DNA of 64,000 bases, from contig JBKHDI010000010.1 of NCBI GenBank assembly GCA_046541415.1, positions 10,690-74,689 of the forward strand, written 5' to 3'. Source of the stretch: CAZOVB01 sp046541415. Its GTDB lineage: Bacteria > Planctomycetota > Phycisphaerae > SM23-33. Shown in pieces: positions 27,212-36,403 of the stretch (within the stretch, counting starts at the first letter, position 1; each line of letters begins with the position of its first letter). The position numbers and the translations under genes are program-made. Below the pieces are notes generated by a model, which saw only the letters and a program-made list of their open reading frames with translations, did no database searches and was not told the DNA's origin.

Positions 27212-28261
27212 CTACTGGCCATCGCCGAGTCCGAAGGCTGAGGCGATGCGGTCGAAGTCATCGAGGCTGTAGTATTCGATCACGATCTTGCCGCTGTGCT
27301 TGCGCCGACCAGGGTTGATCGCCACGTGCGTGCCGATCGATTCGCGGAACTGCTCTTCCATGTCGCGGATGTAGGCGGGCTTGGCTCGGCCGGGGCGGGC
27401 CTTCTCGATATCCTGGGCCTTGGCCGGCTGTTGCATGGCCGCCATCAGCTCTTCCAGCTTCCGGACGCTGAGCGATTCGGCCACTGCCTTTCGGGCCAGC
27501 TTCGCCTGCAGTTCCGGCTTGCCCGCCAGGCCCGCCAGGACCTTCGCGTGGCCGAAACTCAGAAGATCCTGCGCAACAAGCTGTTGCGCGTCGTCACACA
27601 AGTCCAGTATTCGCAGGTAATTGGCTATGGTTGCCCGCGGCTGGCCCAGCTTCTCTGCAGCGGCTGCCTGGGTCAAATCGAAGCGGTCGATGTAGTCGCG
27701 GTAGGCTTCGGCCTTCTCTACGGCGTTCAGGTCGGCCCGGTGGATGTTCTCGATCAGGGCCCATTCGAGCATCTGTTGCTGGTCGGCCTGCTTGAGCACG
27801 ACGGGGACGGTCTTGAACCCAGCCAGGGTTGCGGCGCGGAGGCGGCGTTCCCCGGCGATCAGGATGAAGGGGGTGTCTGCATCGTCCTGGCCATCGCGGC
27901 TGACCACCAGCGGCTGAAGGATCCCCTGCTGCTTGATGCTCTCTGCCAGCTCGGCCAGGGCGTCTTCGCGGAATTCTCGTCGCGGTTGGTACGGGTTCGG
28001 CCGGATCTGCTCTATGGGGACGTCCAGCGGCCTGCCTGTATCAGCAGCTGTTTTGACAGGGGTTCTCCGCTCTGTCGGCGCCGATTCGGTCGTCTCGGCC
28101 ACATAATCGGCAGATGGCGCTGCTTCGGAGGCGTTTTCTCCAGCCTTGGGCGATGTCGGGCCGGCCATCAAGCTCGAAAGCCCCCTGCCCAGGCGGCGTT
28201 TGGAGGCAGGTTTGGACGACTTGGATGAACTGGTCGATTTCGACTTGGAATCTTTGGCCAT
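27212..28261 (-). CDS. parB: Chromosome partitioning protein ParB
   Basis: CTP-dependent DNA clamp that loads at parS and organises the origin region, 349 residues. The N-terminal ~75 residues are a basic, Ser/Lys-rich leader with RRLGRGLSSLM, the arginine segment that in other species stimulates ParA. The ParB/CTPase domain has NPYQPRREF, IAGERRLRAA (the arginine patch) and ALIENIHRADLN. The helix-turn-helix is about residues 190-215 (LTQAAAAEKLGQPRATIANYLR), and the C-terminal dimer domain ends at the end of the chain. Three parS sites begin 38 bases upstream. No parA is adjacent, which is unusual. Confidence 0.96.
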   Translation of the reverse strand: MAKDSKSKSTSSSKSSKPASKRRLGRGLSSLMAGPTSPKAGENASEAAPSADYVAETTESAPTERRTPVKTAADTGRPLDVPIEQIRPNPYQPRREFREDALAELAESIKQQGILQPLVVSRDGQDDADTPFILIAGERRLRAATLAGFKTVPVVLKQADQQQMLEWALIENIHRADLNAVEKAEAYRDYIDRFDLTQAAAAEKLGQPRATIANYLRILDLCDDAQQLVAQDLLSFGHAKVLAGLAGKPELQAKLARKAVAESLSVRKLEELMAAMQQPAKAQDIEKARPGRAKPAYIRDMEEQFRESIGTHVAINPGRRKHSGKIVIEYYSLDDFDRIASAFGLGDGQ

Positions 28262-28298
28262 GGTGCGGTTCCTTCCTTACGTGAGGCCCTGAGTCGAG

Positions 28299-28314
28299 TG
28301 TTCCACGTGGAACA
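28299..28314. other. parS site 1
   Basis: TGTTCCACGTGGAACA, a perfect palindrome matching the bacterial parS pattern TGTTnCACGTGnAACA. It is 38 bases upstream of the parB start, so ParB spreading from it could also affect parB transcription. Confidence 0.93.
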
Positions 28315-28416
28315 ATGGAGGATACACCACGTTCCGGGCCCATTCAAGCCCAGAGAAACGGAAACAGGCAAAATGGTATGAAATGTTTCGGCCCGCAGCG
28401 CCGCACAATCGCGCTC

Positions 28417-28432
28417 TGTTCCACGTGGAACA
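28417..28432. other. parS site 2
   Basis: Identical copy of the TGTTCCACGTGGAACA palindrome, 118 bases from site 1. Confidence 0.93.
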
Positions 28433-28751
28433 TCCTCCGCGAGACGCTCAGCGTCCCAAATTCCTCAGCGCCTGGCCCACCAGATCATTCAGGCATTGTT
28501 GGATTTCCATTGGCCTGCAGAAGTCGTCCTTGGCCCGACCAGCCGCAGGACACCTTCGAATGCAATTCAAGCGGACGCAACCTTGGCAACATCAAAGCGT
28601 CATTGACCAGACTTGTGCAGTCATCGCTACTCAACAGGGATGGCCGTTGCCCTGCAGATACAGGACCCTGGAGACCTGCAGCGGTTGGAGGAATCAACAC
28701 CCATATCGCCAGTACATGCTCCTAACATCACTTACAGGCGTACTGCGTCCC

Positions 28752-28767
28752 TGTTCCACGTGGAACA
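28752..28767. other. parS site 3
   Basis: Third identical palindrome, ending 3 bases before the asnB stop codon, 335 bases from site 2. Confidence 0.92.
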
Positions 28768-28770
28768 GAC

Positions 28771-30678
28771 CTACAGCTGCCCCTGATCATCGAGCCAGCG
28801 GGCCAGCACCCACAGGCTCCATAGACGATGATGGTAGTCCTGTCGGCCTGAAAGGTGGTCGTTCAGCAGCCCAACAGTCGCTTCCGGCTGAATGATCCCC
28901 GCATTGAGAAAGGCCTCGTCCAGCAGCGTCTCCTGCAGCACCTCAGCCAGGTCCTCCCGGAACCAGCGCGCCATGGGTACGCCGAAACCGCGCTTCCTGG
29001 CCGCGACGACCTGCTCAGGCAGGTCTTCGGCAAAGGCACGGCGGAGGATCTCTTTGCCGCGCCGGCGGCTGACTTTCAGCTCCGCCGGCAGGGAAAGCCC
29101 TTGCTGCATCACCCGATGGTCCAGAAAGGGCGACCGCAACTCCAGGGAAGATGCCATTGATGAAATGTCGGCCTTGACCAGCAGATCATCCGGCAGGTAG
29201 GTCCGGATGTCGTGGACCTGGACGGCCTGCAGTTCGTCGACGGCCTCGCCGGCCGAAGCATAGACACCGCAGAACCATTCCGCCAGAAGATCCTCTTGCC
29301 AGTCGCCCAGAAAGGCAGGGCAGAATACCCGCTGCAGATCCGACCACGTAAATAGCGTTCTGTACAGCAGATACTGCATAGCAGGGGGGTTGGGCAACCC
29401 ATCGGCAAAGCGGATCAGGCGGCGTAGGCGGCCTCTTTCATGGCGGCCGGCAAAGGGGACCGCCAACTTGCCCGCCAAGCGGAACAGCGCGTATTGATGC
29501 GGCTTGAGCCTGGCGGCAATATGCATCGCCCGGTGCCTGTCGTACCCGGCGAAGGCCTCGTCGCCGCCGTCGCCGGTCAGGGCCACGGTCACGTGTTGCC
29601 GGGCGGCGCGGCAGACCTGCCAGGTGGGGATCGCGCTGGAGTCGGAGAAAGGCTCGTCGAAATGCTCTGCCGTGGCGATCAGATCGTCTCGGCAGGGGGG
29701 GCCGATCGGCAGGACCGTGTGCTCCAGGCCCAGTCGATCCGCGACCAGGCCGGCCAGCGCCGTATCGTCGTACAGCGAATCGTCGGAAAAGCTGGCTGTA
29801 AAGGAGCGTATGGTCGCGCCGGCCCCGAGGATCTCTCGCATCAGCACGGCCGTTGCGGCCGAGTCGATGCCGCCGGAGAGCAGCAGGCCAAGTGGCACGT
29901 CGGCCACCAGCCGCTGCTGCACGGCTCGACGCAATGCCCCACGCACCCCCGCTTCGGGCGTCGACAGGTCGAGGTCCGGCCGTTGTCCGGCCTCGATCTG
30001 CCAGTACGTTCGCATCTCTCCCGGCCCGCACTCGGCCCGGACCTCCAGCAAGCCGGCGGGTGGCAGCTTGGACAGGCCCTTCCAGGCAGAGCGCGGGGCA
30101 GGTACGTAACCCATTGCCATGTATAGCACTATAGACTGTTGATCCAACCTCCTGTCCACGCCCTCCCAAGCGAGCAAGGCCTTGGCCTCCGAGGCGAAGA
30201 GAACCGAACTGCCGGTGTCTGCCCACCAGAGCGGCTTCTGCCCGAGCCGATCCCGCAGGAGCGTCAGGCGGCTGTCCCGGCCGTCGTAGAGGGCCAGGGC
30301 GAACATGCCATCGACCTCGCCCACGGCTTCGGTCCCTCGCATCGCCAGCCAATGCAGCAGTACCTCTGTGTCCCCTCGTGTGTTAAACATAACACCTGTA
30401 GCGGCAAGGGACTCCCGTAGTCTGTTAAAGTTGTAGACTTCTCCGTTAAACGCCAGTGTGTAGCGATCGTCTGGCGTGGAAGCGGGTTGGCGCGAGCCGG
30501 CCGGGTCGATCACAGCCAGGCGGCGGAAGCCGATCGCGCATCGTCCGTCGGCGCTGGCCCAGCTGGAAGATGCATCCGGCCCGCGGTGGCTGAGGCGATC
30601 GGCCATGTCATCGACAGCCCCCCGATCGGCAGGCCCGGCGGCTGGGTCGTAGACGAATTGTCCGGCGAATCCGCACAT
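28771..30678 (-). CDS. asnB: Asparagine synthase (glutamine-hydrolysing)
   Basis: Two-domain amidotransferase of 635 residues. The glutaminase domain opens MCGFAGQF, where Cys2 is the nucleophile exposed after Met removal, and has LSHRGPDASS, RLAVID and LAFNGEVYN. The synthetase domain has the PPi-loop LLSGGIDSAATA, LTGDGGDEAFAGYDRH and SPFLDHRVMQ. The start at 30678 is fixed by the need for Cys at position 2; the frame is open further upstream but codes nothing recognisable. AsnB-family enzymes also act in exopolysaccharide and peptide clusters; with no such neighbours, asparagine synthesis is likeliest. parS site 3 abuts its 3' end. Confidence 0.94.
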   Translation of the reverse strand: MCGFAGQFVYDPAAGPADRGAVDDMADRLSHRGPDASSSWASADGRCAIGFRRLAVIDPAGSRQPASTPDDRYTLAFNGEVYNFNRLRESLAATGVMFNTRGDTEVLLHWLAMRGTEAVGEVDGMFALALYDGRDSRLTLLRDRLGQKPLWWADTGSSVLFASEAKALLAWEGVDRRLDQQSIVLYMAMGYVPAPRSAWKGLSKLPPAGLLEVRAECGPGEMRTYWQIEAGQRPDLDLSTPEAGVRGALRRAVQQRLVADVPLGLLLSGGIDSAATAVLMREILGAGATIRSFTASFSDDSLYDDTALAGLVADRLGLEHTVLPIGPPCRDDLIATAEHFDEPFSDSSAIPTWQVCRAARQHVTVALTGDGGDEAFAGYDRHRAMHIAARLKPHQYALFRLAGKLAVPFAGRHERGRLRRLIRFADGLPNPPAMQYLLYRTLFTWSDLQRVFCPAFLGDWQEDLLAEWFCGVYASAGEAVDELQAVQVHDIRTYLPDDLLVKADISSMASSLELRSPFLDHRVMQQGLSLPAELKVSRRRGKEILRRAFAEDLPEQVVAARKRGFGVPMARWFREDLAEVLQETLLDEAFLNAGIIQPEATVGLLNDHLSGRQDYHHRLWSLWVLARWLDDQGQL

Positions 30679-30814
30679 CGCTGACATTGTACCCCCGCAC
30701 CAGGCCGGGGCGGTAGCAGCAAACTGGTAGACGCCCAGCCGATACGGTGTACAATGGGGATATCCGCTACAGGCAGCGCGGAGCAACGCTTTCATTCCGC
30801 CTGGAGGAGCCGGC

Positions 30815-31297
30815 ATGGCAGAAATTGATACGGAATTGAATTCGCTGGAAGGCATCTGGCCGTTGCAGGCGGAGCTGAACCGCAAGGTCGGCATCGACAC
30901 GGCGGCGATGGGGGACCTGCTGCGTTCGAAGGAGGCCAAGGGCCAGCTCGATCAGGGCAGCGACGTGCTGCTGAAGATCGGACGGGCGCTGAAGAACTAC
31001 ATCGACGCGATGCAGGCAGAGTGTCACGAGCTCCAGGAGTGTCTCTCCTGGAAGCACTGGTACGCCGAGGCCCGCGAGGGCAGGCAGTACGAATTGCAGG
31101 ATCTGCAGAACGCCCGGGTCGAGGCGACGGACATGCTGTTCTTCTGGATCAGCATCTGCCAGTTGCTCGGCCTGCGGCCGCAGGACATTTACCGCTTGTA
31201 TGCACAGAAGTTAGGCATCAACCACAAGCGTCGCGACGAGAACCGCTCCCAGGCCGCCCACGGCGATTACGAGTCGGAGAACCGCGACGTAAGGTAG
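30815..31297 (+). CDS. Dimeric all-alpha dUTPase-like pyrophosphatase
   Basis: 160-residue all-helical protein of the dUTPase_2/MazG-type NTP pyrophosphatase superfamily, probably hydrolysing dUTP to dUMP. Metal-binding acids are visible in HELQECLSWKHW (about residues 71-82) and VEATDMLFFWIS (about 102-113), followed by the late-helix signature LYAQKLGINHKRRDEN. Length and motif spacing fit the dimeric dUTPases of Campylobacter, phages and trypanosomes. No trimeric dut is in view. A TACAAT -10-like box (30750-30755) lies 60 bases upstream. Confidence 0.8.
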   Translation: MAEIDTELNSLEGIWPLQAELNRKVGIDTAAMGDLLRSKEAKGQLDQGSDVLLKIGRALKNYIDAMQAECHELQECLSWKHWYAEAREGRQYELQDLQNARVEATDMLFFWISICQLLGLRPQDIYRLYAQKLGINHKRRDENRSQAAHGDYESENRDVR

Positions 31298-31563
31298 GGG
31301 GGCAAGGCGATGGAATCGAGATCGACGCGCTGCAGTGTCGTCAATTATCTGGCCGTTGGTCGCGTTGGGCCTGGCCGGCTGGGCTTGCGGGCAAATCTCC
31401 GGTCAGAAAGAGACTCGTATTCTGGCTGACCTACATCGCACTGATCGTTGAAGTGTTCATCCTGTCCGGCCTGGCCAGAGGCCTGCGCTGAAGGCGGATG
31501 GCTCGGGCAACCCCGGGTTTGACACTTCTTCCTGAAACGTATAACTACTTATGAAACCATACG

Positions 31564-33855
31564 TTAGTTGTCTTGTTCTTCCAGTTTGGCCTGAATGGTC
31601 TGCGGTTCGAGTCCGGCGGCGTGGAAGACGAGGTTGCGGGCGAGCCGGTAGGCCGAGTCGGGATGGTACCCGCTGACATCGAAGCATTCGTAGCCCAGCA
31701 GGGCGGCGGTGATGTCATCTCGGCTGATGAAGATGTTGGTGTTCATCATCGGCATGCCCAGCAGCTGGGGCGTGGTGACGTTGTGGAATTTCCGGCGTGC
31801 GGTGCCCCGGAAGGTGATATCGGTCAGCTTCCACTGGCCGAGGTTGTACACAGCATGGCCGGCCGGGAGGATGTTGGCAGTGACGAAGGGGCTGTCGCTG
31901 AACCTGCGTATCAGGGTGTCTGCGGCCTGGGCGAAATCACTGTCGCCGCCGGCGGCGTCGATGAGGATCTTACCTCCCCCGGCCACGAAGGTCTTGATCG
32001 CCGCGACCTGTTCGTCGGTCAGGTTGAACTTTCCCGTTCCGGTCAGAACGGCCAGCTTGGCACCGGACTTGGGCAGATCGGTGATTTCGATCGGATCGGG
32101 CAGTTCCAGGGCCACGCCTGTCCGCTCTGCCAGCCGGCGGCCAAAGGCCTCCCACGCCAGCGGCTCGGGGTTGTAATTGCCCGCGTATTTCAGCCGCGCG
32201 ACCTTGACGGTGGCTACGGGCCGACCCTCGAAAGGCTCGGGCCAGTGGCTTACGCCCCGGTTGCGGAGTTTGGCCTTGTCGGTCTGGTAGAGGAAGATGT
32301 TGGCTGCGGTCTGCCAGGCCCACAGCCCCGCCGGGCCACGCTCCTGGGCCTGCCAGAAATACCCCAGATCCTTGGACGTGTGAATCACCAGGGGCCTGAC
32401 GCCGTTGTGGATCATCTCCAGCTGGGCCCGCGCGCCGGTTGGCTGGTAGTGCAGCGTGTAGAAGGGGTGGTCGGCCGGAACGGCAGTCAGCTCGTATTCC
32501 GGGAAGATCTTCTGATAGACCTTCTTCATCGCCAGGTGGAACGCCTGGTTGTCGGATTCGTTGACCGAGAGGATCGTCCCGCCGTGTCGGACATACTCCC
32601 GGAGTTTCTCCAGGTGTTCGTCGGTGAACTTCGGCGCCTGGTTACCGGCGATATAGAGGAACGGCGCGTCGTGCCACTCGGTGACGGGCACGTCCAGAGG
32701 AACGATCTGCCAGTTGACGGTCCTCTCGAACTTGTCCGTCAGCCATCGGGTGAGGTTGGTCAGGTCGCGTGGGCGGTTATTCCAACGCCCCGGGTATTCC
32801 AACTTGTTGAACAGAACAGGGTTACGTCCGCGGACCAGGAAAAGCAGGTAGAAGGACGTGTTCTTGACGTCGCGGTTCTTTTTCCGCATGTCGGGGATGA
32901 TGCGGATCGCCCCTTCCTTGTACCAGTCCTTCCGGCCGAAGTATTTGTACCCGCTGGCCAGGCCGATGCGTTCCACCCCGTACATGTAATAGGGGAAGCG
33001 TTTGTTTTCATCGAGGGTCTGGGCGAACTGGTCTTCGAACCACTTCATGCCGCGGCTGAGCTGGGGGGTGCCGAAGTCACCCCTGCATTCCAGGAACGCC
33101 CGGGACTGGAGGTTCTCCAGGCAGACGTAGAGGCTGGCTATGCCTGCGCTGGTCATCGTACGGGTGGAGTTGTCGTTGGAACGATCCTTGATCCGCCAGC
33201 GGCTGCCGTGCTTCTCCAGTCGGGTGTCCTTGTAGGGCCAACCCCCGTCGCGGTTCTGGGCGAGGTTCCAGTAGTCCCGGACCATTTCCCAGTAGCCCCT
33301 GGGGATCTCGACATTGGCCAGCGAGCCGGCCCAGACGCCCAGCAGCCCGTACTGGCTGTTGGAATGGTCGCCGTGGCGTTTGTCTTCCTTGTCGACGTCA
33401 TAGCCGTAACTTCCATACTCGGTGCCCTTCATCAGGGTGCGAACGTCATCCTTGAGCAGTCGGAGGAACTCGCCCTGCAGGGGCGAGCCGTTCTCGGAGG
33501 CCTGGGCGGCTGAAAGCCAGACCTGGCAGCGCATGGCCAGCGAGTAGGTCTTGGCGGTGTCGGTATTCTTGAGGTAGGTCAGGGCCTTCTGCATCCGCGG
33601 ATCTCGCGGTTTGACGCCCGTTTCGAGCATGGCATAGGCAGCCAGGGCCGTGATCCCGACAGGGTACTTTTTCATCGCGCTGGACCAGGAACCGTCCTTA
33701 TCCTGCTTGTTCCAGAGGACTTCCACGCCGTTGGCGATAGCTTCTTCGACCTTCCTGTCGGAGAACTCCACGGTACGTTTGGCGCCCGAGGCGGGCCGGG
33801 CGGCCAACATCAGCAGCAGACAAGCCAGTACCAACAGCGATCGAGAACGGGGCAT
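31564..33855 (-). CDS. Secreted DUF4159 protein with prenyltransferase-like repeats
   Basis: Large exported protein of 763 residues with a signal peptide (about 1-24). Residues about 30-330 resemble the alpha/alpha-toroid of squalene cyclase/prenyltransferase families (LWNKQDKDGSWSS, AQNRDGGWPYKD), where QxxDGSW-type repeats stack. The rest holds two DUF4159-like Rossmann modules (about 380-545 and 565-745), each with a GG turn (VRHGGTILS; VAGGGKILIDAAGG). This fusion is typical of planctomycetes; its function is unknown. The toroid lacks the DxDD acid motif of cyclases, so enzymatic cyclisation is unlikely. It is 137 bases downstream of pgpH on the same strand. Confidence 0.8.
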   Translation of the reverse strand: MPRSRSLLVLACLLLMLAARPASGAKRTVEFSDRKVEEAIANGVEVLWNKQDKDGSWSSAMKKYPVGITALAAYAMLETGVKPRDPRMQKALTYLKNTDTAKTYSLAMRCQVWLSAAQASENGSPLQGEFLRLLKDDVRTLMKGTEYGSYGYDVDKEDKRHGDHSNSQYGLLGVWAGSLANVEIPRGYWEMVRDYWNLAQNRDGGWPYKDTRLEKHGSRWRIKDRSNDNSTRTMTSAGIASLYVCLENLQSRAFLECRGDFGTPQLSRGMKWFEDQFAQTLDENKRFPYYMYGVERIGLASGYKYFGRKDWYKEGAIRIIPDMRKKNRDVKNTSFYLLFLVRGRNPVLFNKLEYPGRWNNRPRDLTNLTRWLTDKFERTVNWQIVPLDVPVTEWHDAPFLYIAGNQAPKFTDEHLEKLREYVRHGGTILSVNESDNQAFHLAMKKVYQKIFPEYELTAVPADHPFYTLHYQPTGARAQLEMIHNGVRPLVIHTSKDLGYFWQAQERGPAGLWAWQTAANIFLYQTDKAKLRNRGVSHWPEPFEGRPVATVKVARLKYAGNYNPEPLAWEAFGRRLAERTGVALELPDPIEITDLPKSGAKLAVLTGTGKFNLTDEQVAAIKTFVAGGGKILIDAAGGDSDFAQAADTLIRRFSDSPFVTANILPAGHAVYNLGQWKLTDITFRGTARRKFHNVTTPQLLGMPMMNTNIFISRDDITAALLGYECFDVSGYHPDSAYRLARNLVFHAAGLEPQTIQAKLEEQDN

Positions 33856-33992
33856 GTGAAACTCCTGGCAGGTTAAGGCCTTGGTACCCGAGGGTCGTTC
33901 GGGGGTATACAGATTATACCCTCTTTCCGATATACGGCCAAGCGAATTGAAGGGTTCTCCGCCTCGGACAAATGCGGCAACGTCTGGGTTTC

Positions 33993-36362
33993 TCAGGCCG
34001 TCGTACCGGCTGTGGGCTGGGGCGAACTGCTCCTGCCGCTGCGCGGGTGTTTCTCAGCCGCCGATGGCTTTTCGCCTTCGGGCGTCGGGTAGGCAATGCG
34101 CGCGTGGTAGAAGCTGCAGAGACTCTTGACCAGCGAGACCTCGATCTCGTGGACTTCGCGGAGGGTCAGGTTGCAGCTGTCCAGTTGGCCGTCGGTCATC
34201 CGTCGGGTGACCATGGTGTGGACCTGGTTCTCGATCCGTCCGGGCGTGGGGTCGGACATGGAGCGAACGGAGGACTCTGCGGCGTCTGCGAGCATGAGGA
34301 TGGCGGCCTCGCGGCTGGAGGGCTTGGGCCCGGGATAGCGGAACTCGACTTCCTCGGGCAGGCGGTCGGAGCCCTTGTCCTTGCTCTGTTCGGTCGCAGC
34401 CCGGTAGAAGTACTGCACCAGCGTCTTGCCGTGGTGGGTCGAAATGAACTCGTGCAGCACGCGGGGCAGGCCGTACTCGCGGGCCAGTTCCAGCCCGTCC
34501 TTGACGTGCCCGATGATAATCAGCAGGCTCATCGCAGGCGACAGACGGGCGTGCTTGGAGTCGCCGTCGGCCTGGTTCTCGATGAAGTAGGGGGGTTTGT
34601 GGATCTTGCCGATGTCGTGGTAGTAGGCCCCCACGCGTGCCAGCAGCCCGCGGGCGCCGATGGCCTCAGCGGCCGCTTCGCACATCGCCCCCAACTGGAG
34701 CGAATGGTTGTACGTGCCCGGCGCTTCCATCGCCAGGCGTTTGAGCAGGGGCTTGGAGGCGTCGCACCACTCCAGCAGGGTCATGCTGGTGGCGAAGCGA
34801 TAGATGCGCTCGATCATCGGCAGCAGGCCCTGGAGCAGGAAGCCGACCAGCACGGCCGCAGCCAGGCCTCGCAGGGCGGAATCCAGCGTGAAGGTCCAGG
34901 GAATCGCCTCGACCCAGCCGATCAGCCAGACCCCGCCGGCCAGGGCTGCGCCGGATACCGCGGCGACGCGGATCAACTTGGTTCGCGACCGGACATCCTG
35001 CAGTTGCAGGATGGCCACGGCCGTGGCGCCCAGAAGCACCAGCAGCAACTGGATATCCCCGCGGAGAATCAGCACGAGCAGGGCGGCCTGGACGCTGCAG
35101 ATGGTCAAGGCGAACCGCTGGTCGTAAACCAGCGATGCGATGGTCGCCACGATCAGCAGGCTGAAGATGGTGGTGTGCGGGTCCCAGGCCAACCCGTGGA
35201 CGGTCAGGCGGGCGGCGATAAGCATCAGCAGCATGAGCATCAGCAGGGAGAATGCCCGCCAGTGGTTCTCGACGATCCGCCGGTAGTACTTGGCGACATA
35301 GGCAGCCAGCAGGGCCAGCAGGGCGGCGATCAATCCGCCCCGGCCCGCGAAGTAGCCGATCGCATCCAGCGGTGCAAGTGAGCGTCTCTGGTCGTGGTAG
35401 GCCTGGTGCTCGGCCTTGAGCAGCGACAGTTCCGAGGCCGTCAGCCCATCGGAGCGGACAGGCTCGAGCGGGCCCGGAGCGCTGGCCCGGGCCAGGACTT
35501 CCCCGGCCAGATGCTGCTCACGGAGGTAGGTCGGCAGCAGCTCGGGCTGGCGGGTGCGGACCCACTCAACCGACTGGCTGATCCGCAATTCGGTGGCCTC
35601 GGGGTCGAAGGTATACAGCGGGCCGGCGCGGCTGATCTGCCTGGCCAACCATTCCAGCACGCCTGCCCGGGCCGGCGGGGCCAGCGCTGTCAGTTCGTCA
35701 CCGGCCTGGATGAGGGCCTTTTGCAGTTGCAGCGGGTCCTGGAGGACTACCAGGTCCTGAATGTTGATCCGCTCGACGCCATCGGGATGGGCCAGCAGGA
35801 CTTCCTTGGCGGGCCTGGATCGCTGGCTGGCGGCCTGGTCGGAACGCACGACCGGAATCGAGGCGAACATGCGGCGGATCTGCTCTGCAGCCCGGGCGAC
35901 CTCGGCGGGGGGCATGGTGCCCAGTTTTTCGCGGAGGGCAGCCAACTGTTCCGGGCCTGTCAGGTTGAACTGTTCGATCAGCTCCGGCCCGTCGATCTGC
36001 TCGTCAGGCTGGGCCAAAGCAGCGGCCATCTGCTGCAGTTGACGGGTGACAGCCTGTGCAGTCGAGCCGGCGAATCGGAAGACCGCGGGCGTGAAATCCC
36101 GCGCCTGCTCGGCAGAACGCTTGGCCAGGAAGTTCAGTCGGGCGCGGATGTCGCGCGGCAGATACTGGCCTACGCGGTAGGGATCGGTTGGATCGACGGA
36201 GGCATCCAGCGCGACCAGCGCGGCGAAGAACGCCAACAGCAGAAGCAGCGCCCCGAGTCCGCCGGCCTGGCGGAACCGACGCCACCAGCCCAGTTTCTGG
36301 GCGGGGATATGCTTGCGGACCTCCAGGCGCCGTCGACGTACGTTTCGTTTAAAAGGCCACAT
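33993..36362 (-). CDS. pgpH: PgpH-type 7TM-HD cyclic di-AMP phosphodiesterase
   Basis: Membrane phosphodiesterase that hydrolyses cyclic di-AMP, 789 residues. One N-terminal helix (about 35-52), an extracytoplasmic 7TMR-HDED domain of about 250 residues, seven helices in the middle, and a C-terminal cytoplasmic HD domain. HD-motif residues: NHSLQL, YYHDIGKIHKP, FISTHHG and LMLADAAESS. The family signature EAPGTYNHS is intact. The tail after the HD domain is Ser/Pro-rich. It sits 42 bases after phoH, the conserved phoH-pgpH pair; ybeY, normally next, is missing. CdaA in this window makes the nucleotide this enzyme degrades. Confidence 0.94.
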   Translation of the reverse strand: MWPFKRNVRRRRLEVRKHIPAQKLGWWRRFRQAGGLGALLLLLAFFAALVALDASVDPTDPYRVGQYLPRDIRARLNFLAKRSAEQARDFTPAVFRFAGSTAQAVTRQLQQMAAALAQPDEQIDGPELIEQFNLTGPEQLAALREKLGTMPPAEVARAAEQIRRMFASIPVVRSDQAASQRSRPAKEVLLAHPDGVERINIQDLVVLQDPLQLQKALIQAGDELTALAPPARAGVLEWLARQISRAGPLYTFDPEATELRISQSVEWVRTRQPELLPTYLREQHLAGEVLARASAPGPLEPVRSDGLTASELSLLKAEHQAYHDQRRSLAPLDAIGYFAGRGGLIAALLALLAAYVAKYYRRIVENHWRAFSLLMLMLLMLIAARLTVHGLAWDPHTTIFSLLIVATIASLVYDQRFALTICSVQAALLVLILRGDIQLLLVLLGATAVAILQLQDVRSRTKLIRVAAVSGAALAGGVWLIGWVEAIPWTFTLDSALRGLAAAVLVGFLLQGLLPMIERIYRFATSMTLLEWCDASKPLLKRLAMEAPGTYNHSLQLGAMCEAAAEAIGARGLLARVGAYYHDIGKIHKPPYFIENQADGDSKHARLSPAMSLLIIIGHVKDGLELAREYGLPRVLHEFISTHHGKTLVQYFYRAATEQSKDKGSDRLPEEVEFRYPGPKPSSREAAILMLADAAESSVRSMSDPTPGRIENQVHTMVTRRMTDGQLDSCNLTLREVHEIEVSLVKSLCSFYHARIAYPTPEGEKPSAAEKHPRSGRSSSPQPTAGTTA

Positions 36363-36403
36363 GGTTACCTGCTGATCGGGTCAACGCAGCTTCGACGGAC
36401 CGG

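Larger units (their letters stand above)
28262..28770. other. parS-bearing intergenic region between parB and asnB
   Basis: About 510 bases without a supported gene. It contains three identical 16-bp palindromes spread over the whole stretch (28299, 28417, 28752), listed separately. The parB promoter must also lie here. Reading frames through it have no recognisable content. Confidence 0.8.

Noticed and set aside
31298..31563. Possible short membrane peptide after the dUTPase gene (ending ...IVEVFILSGLARGLR)
   Set aside because: No start codon with a ribosome site, and the frame is mostly shared with the dUTPase gene; insufficient support.
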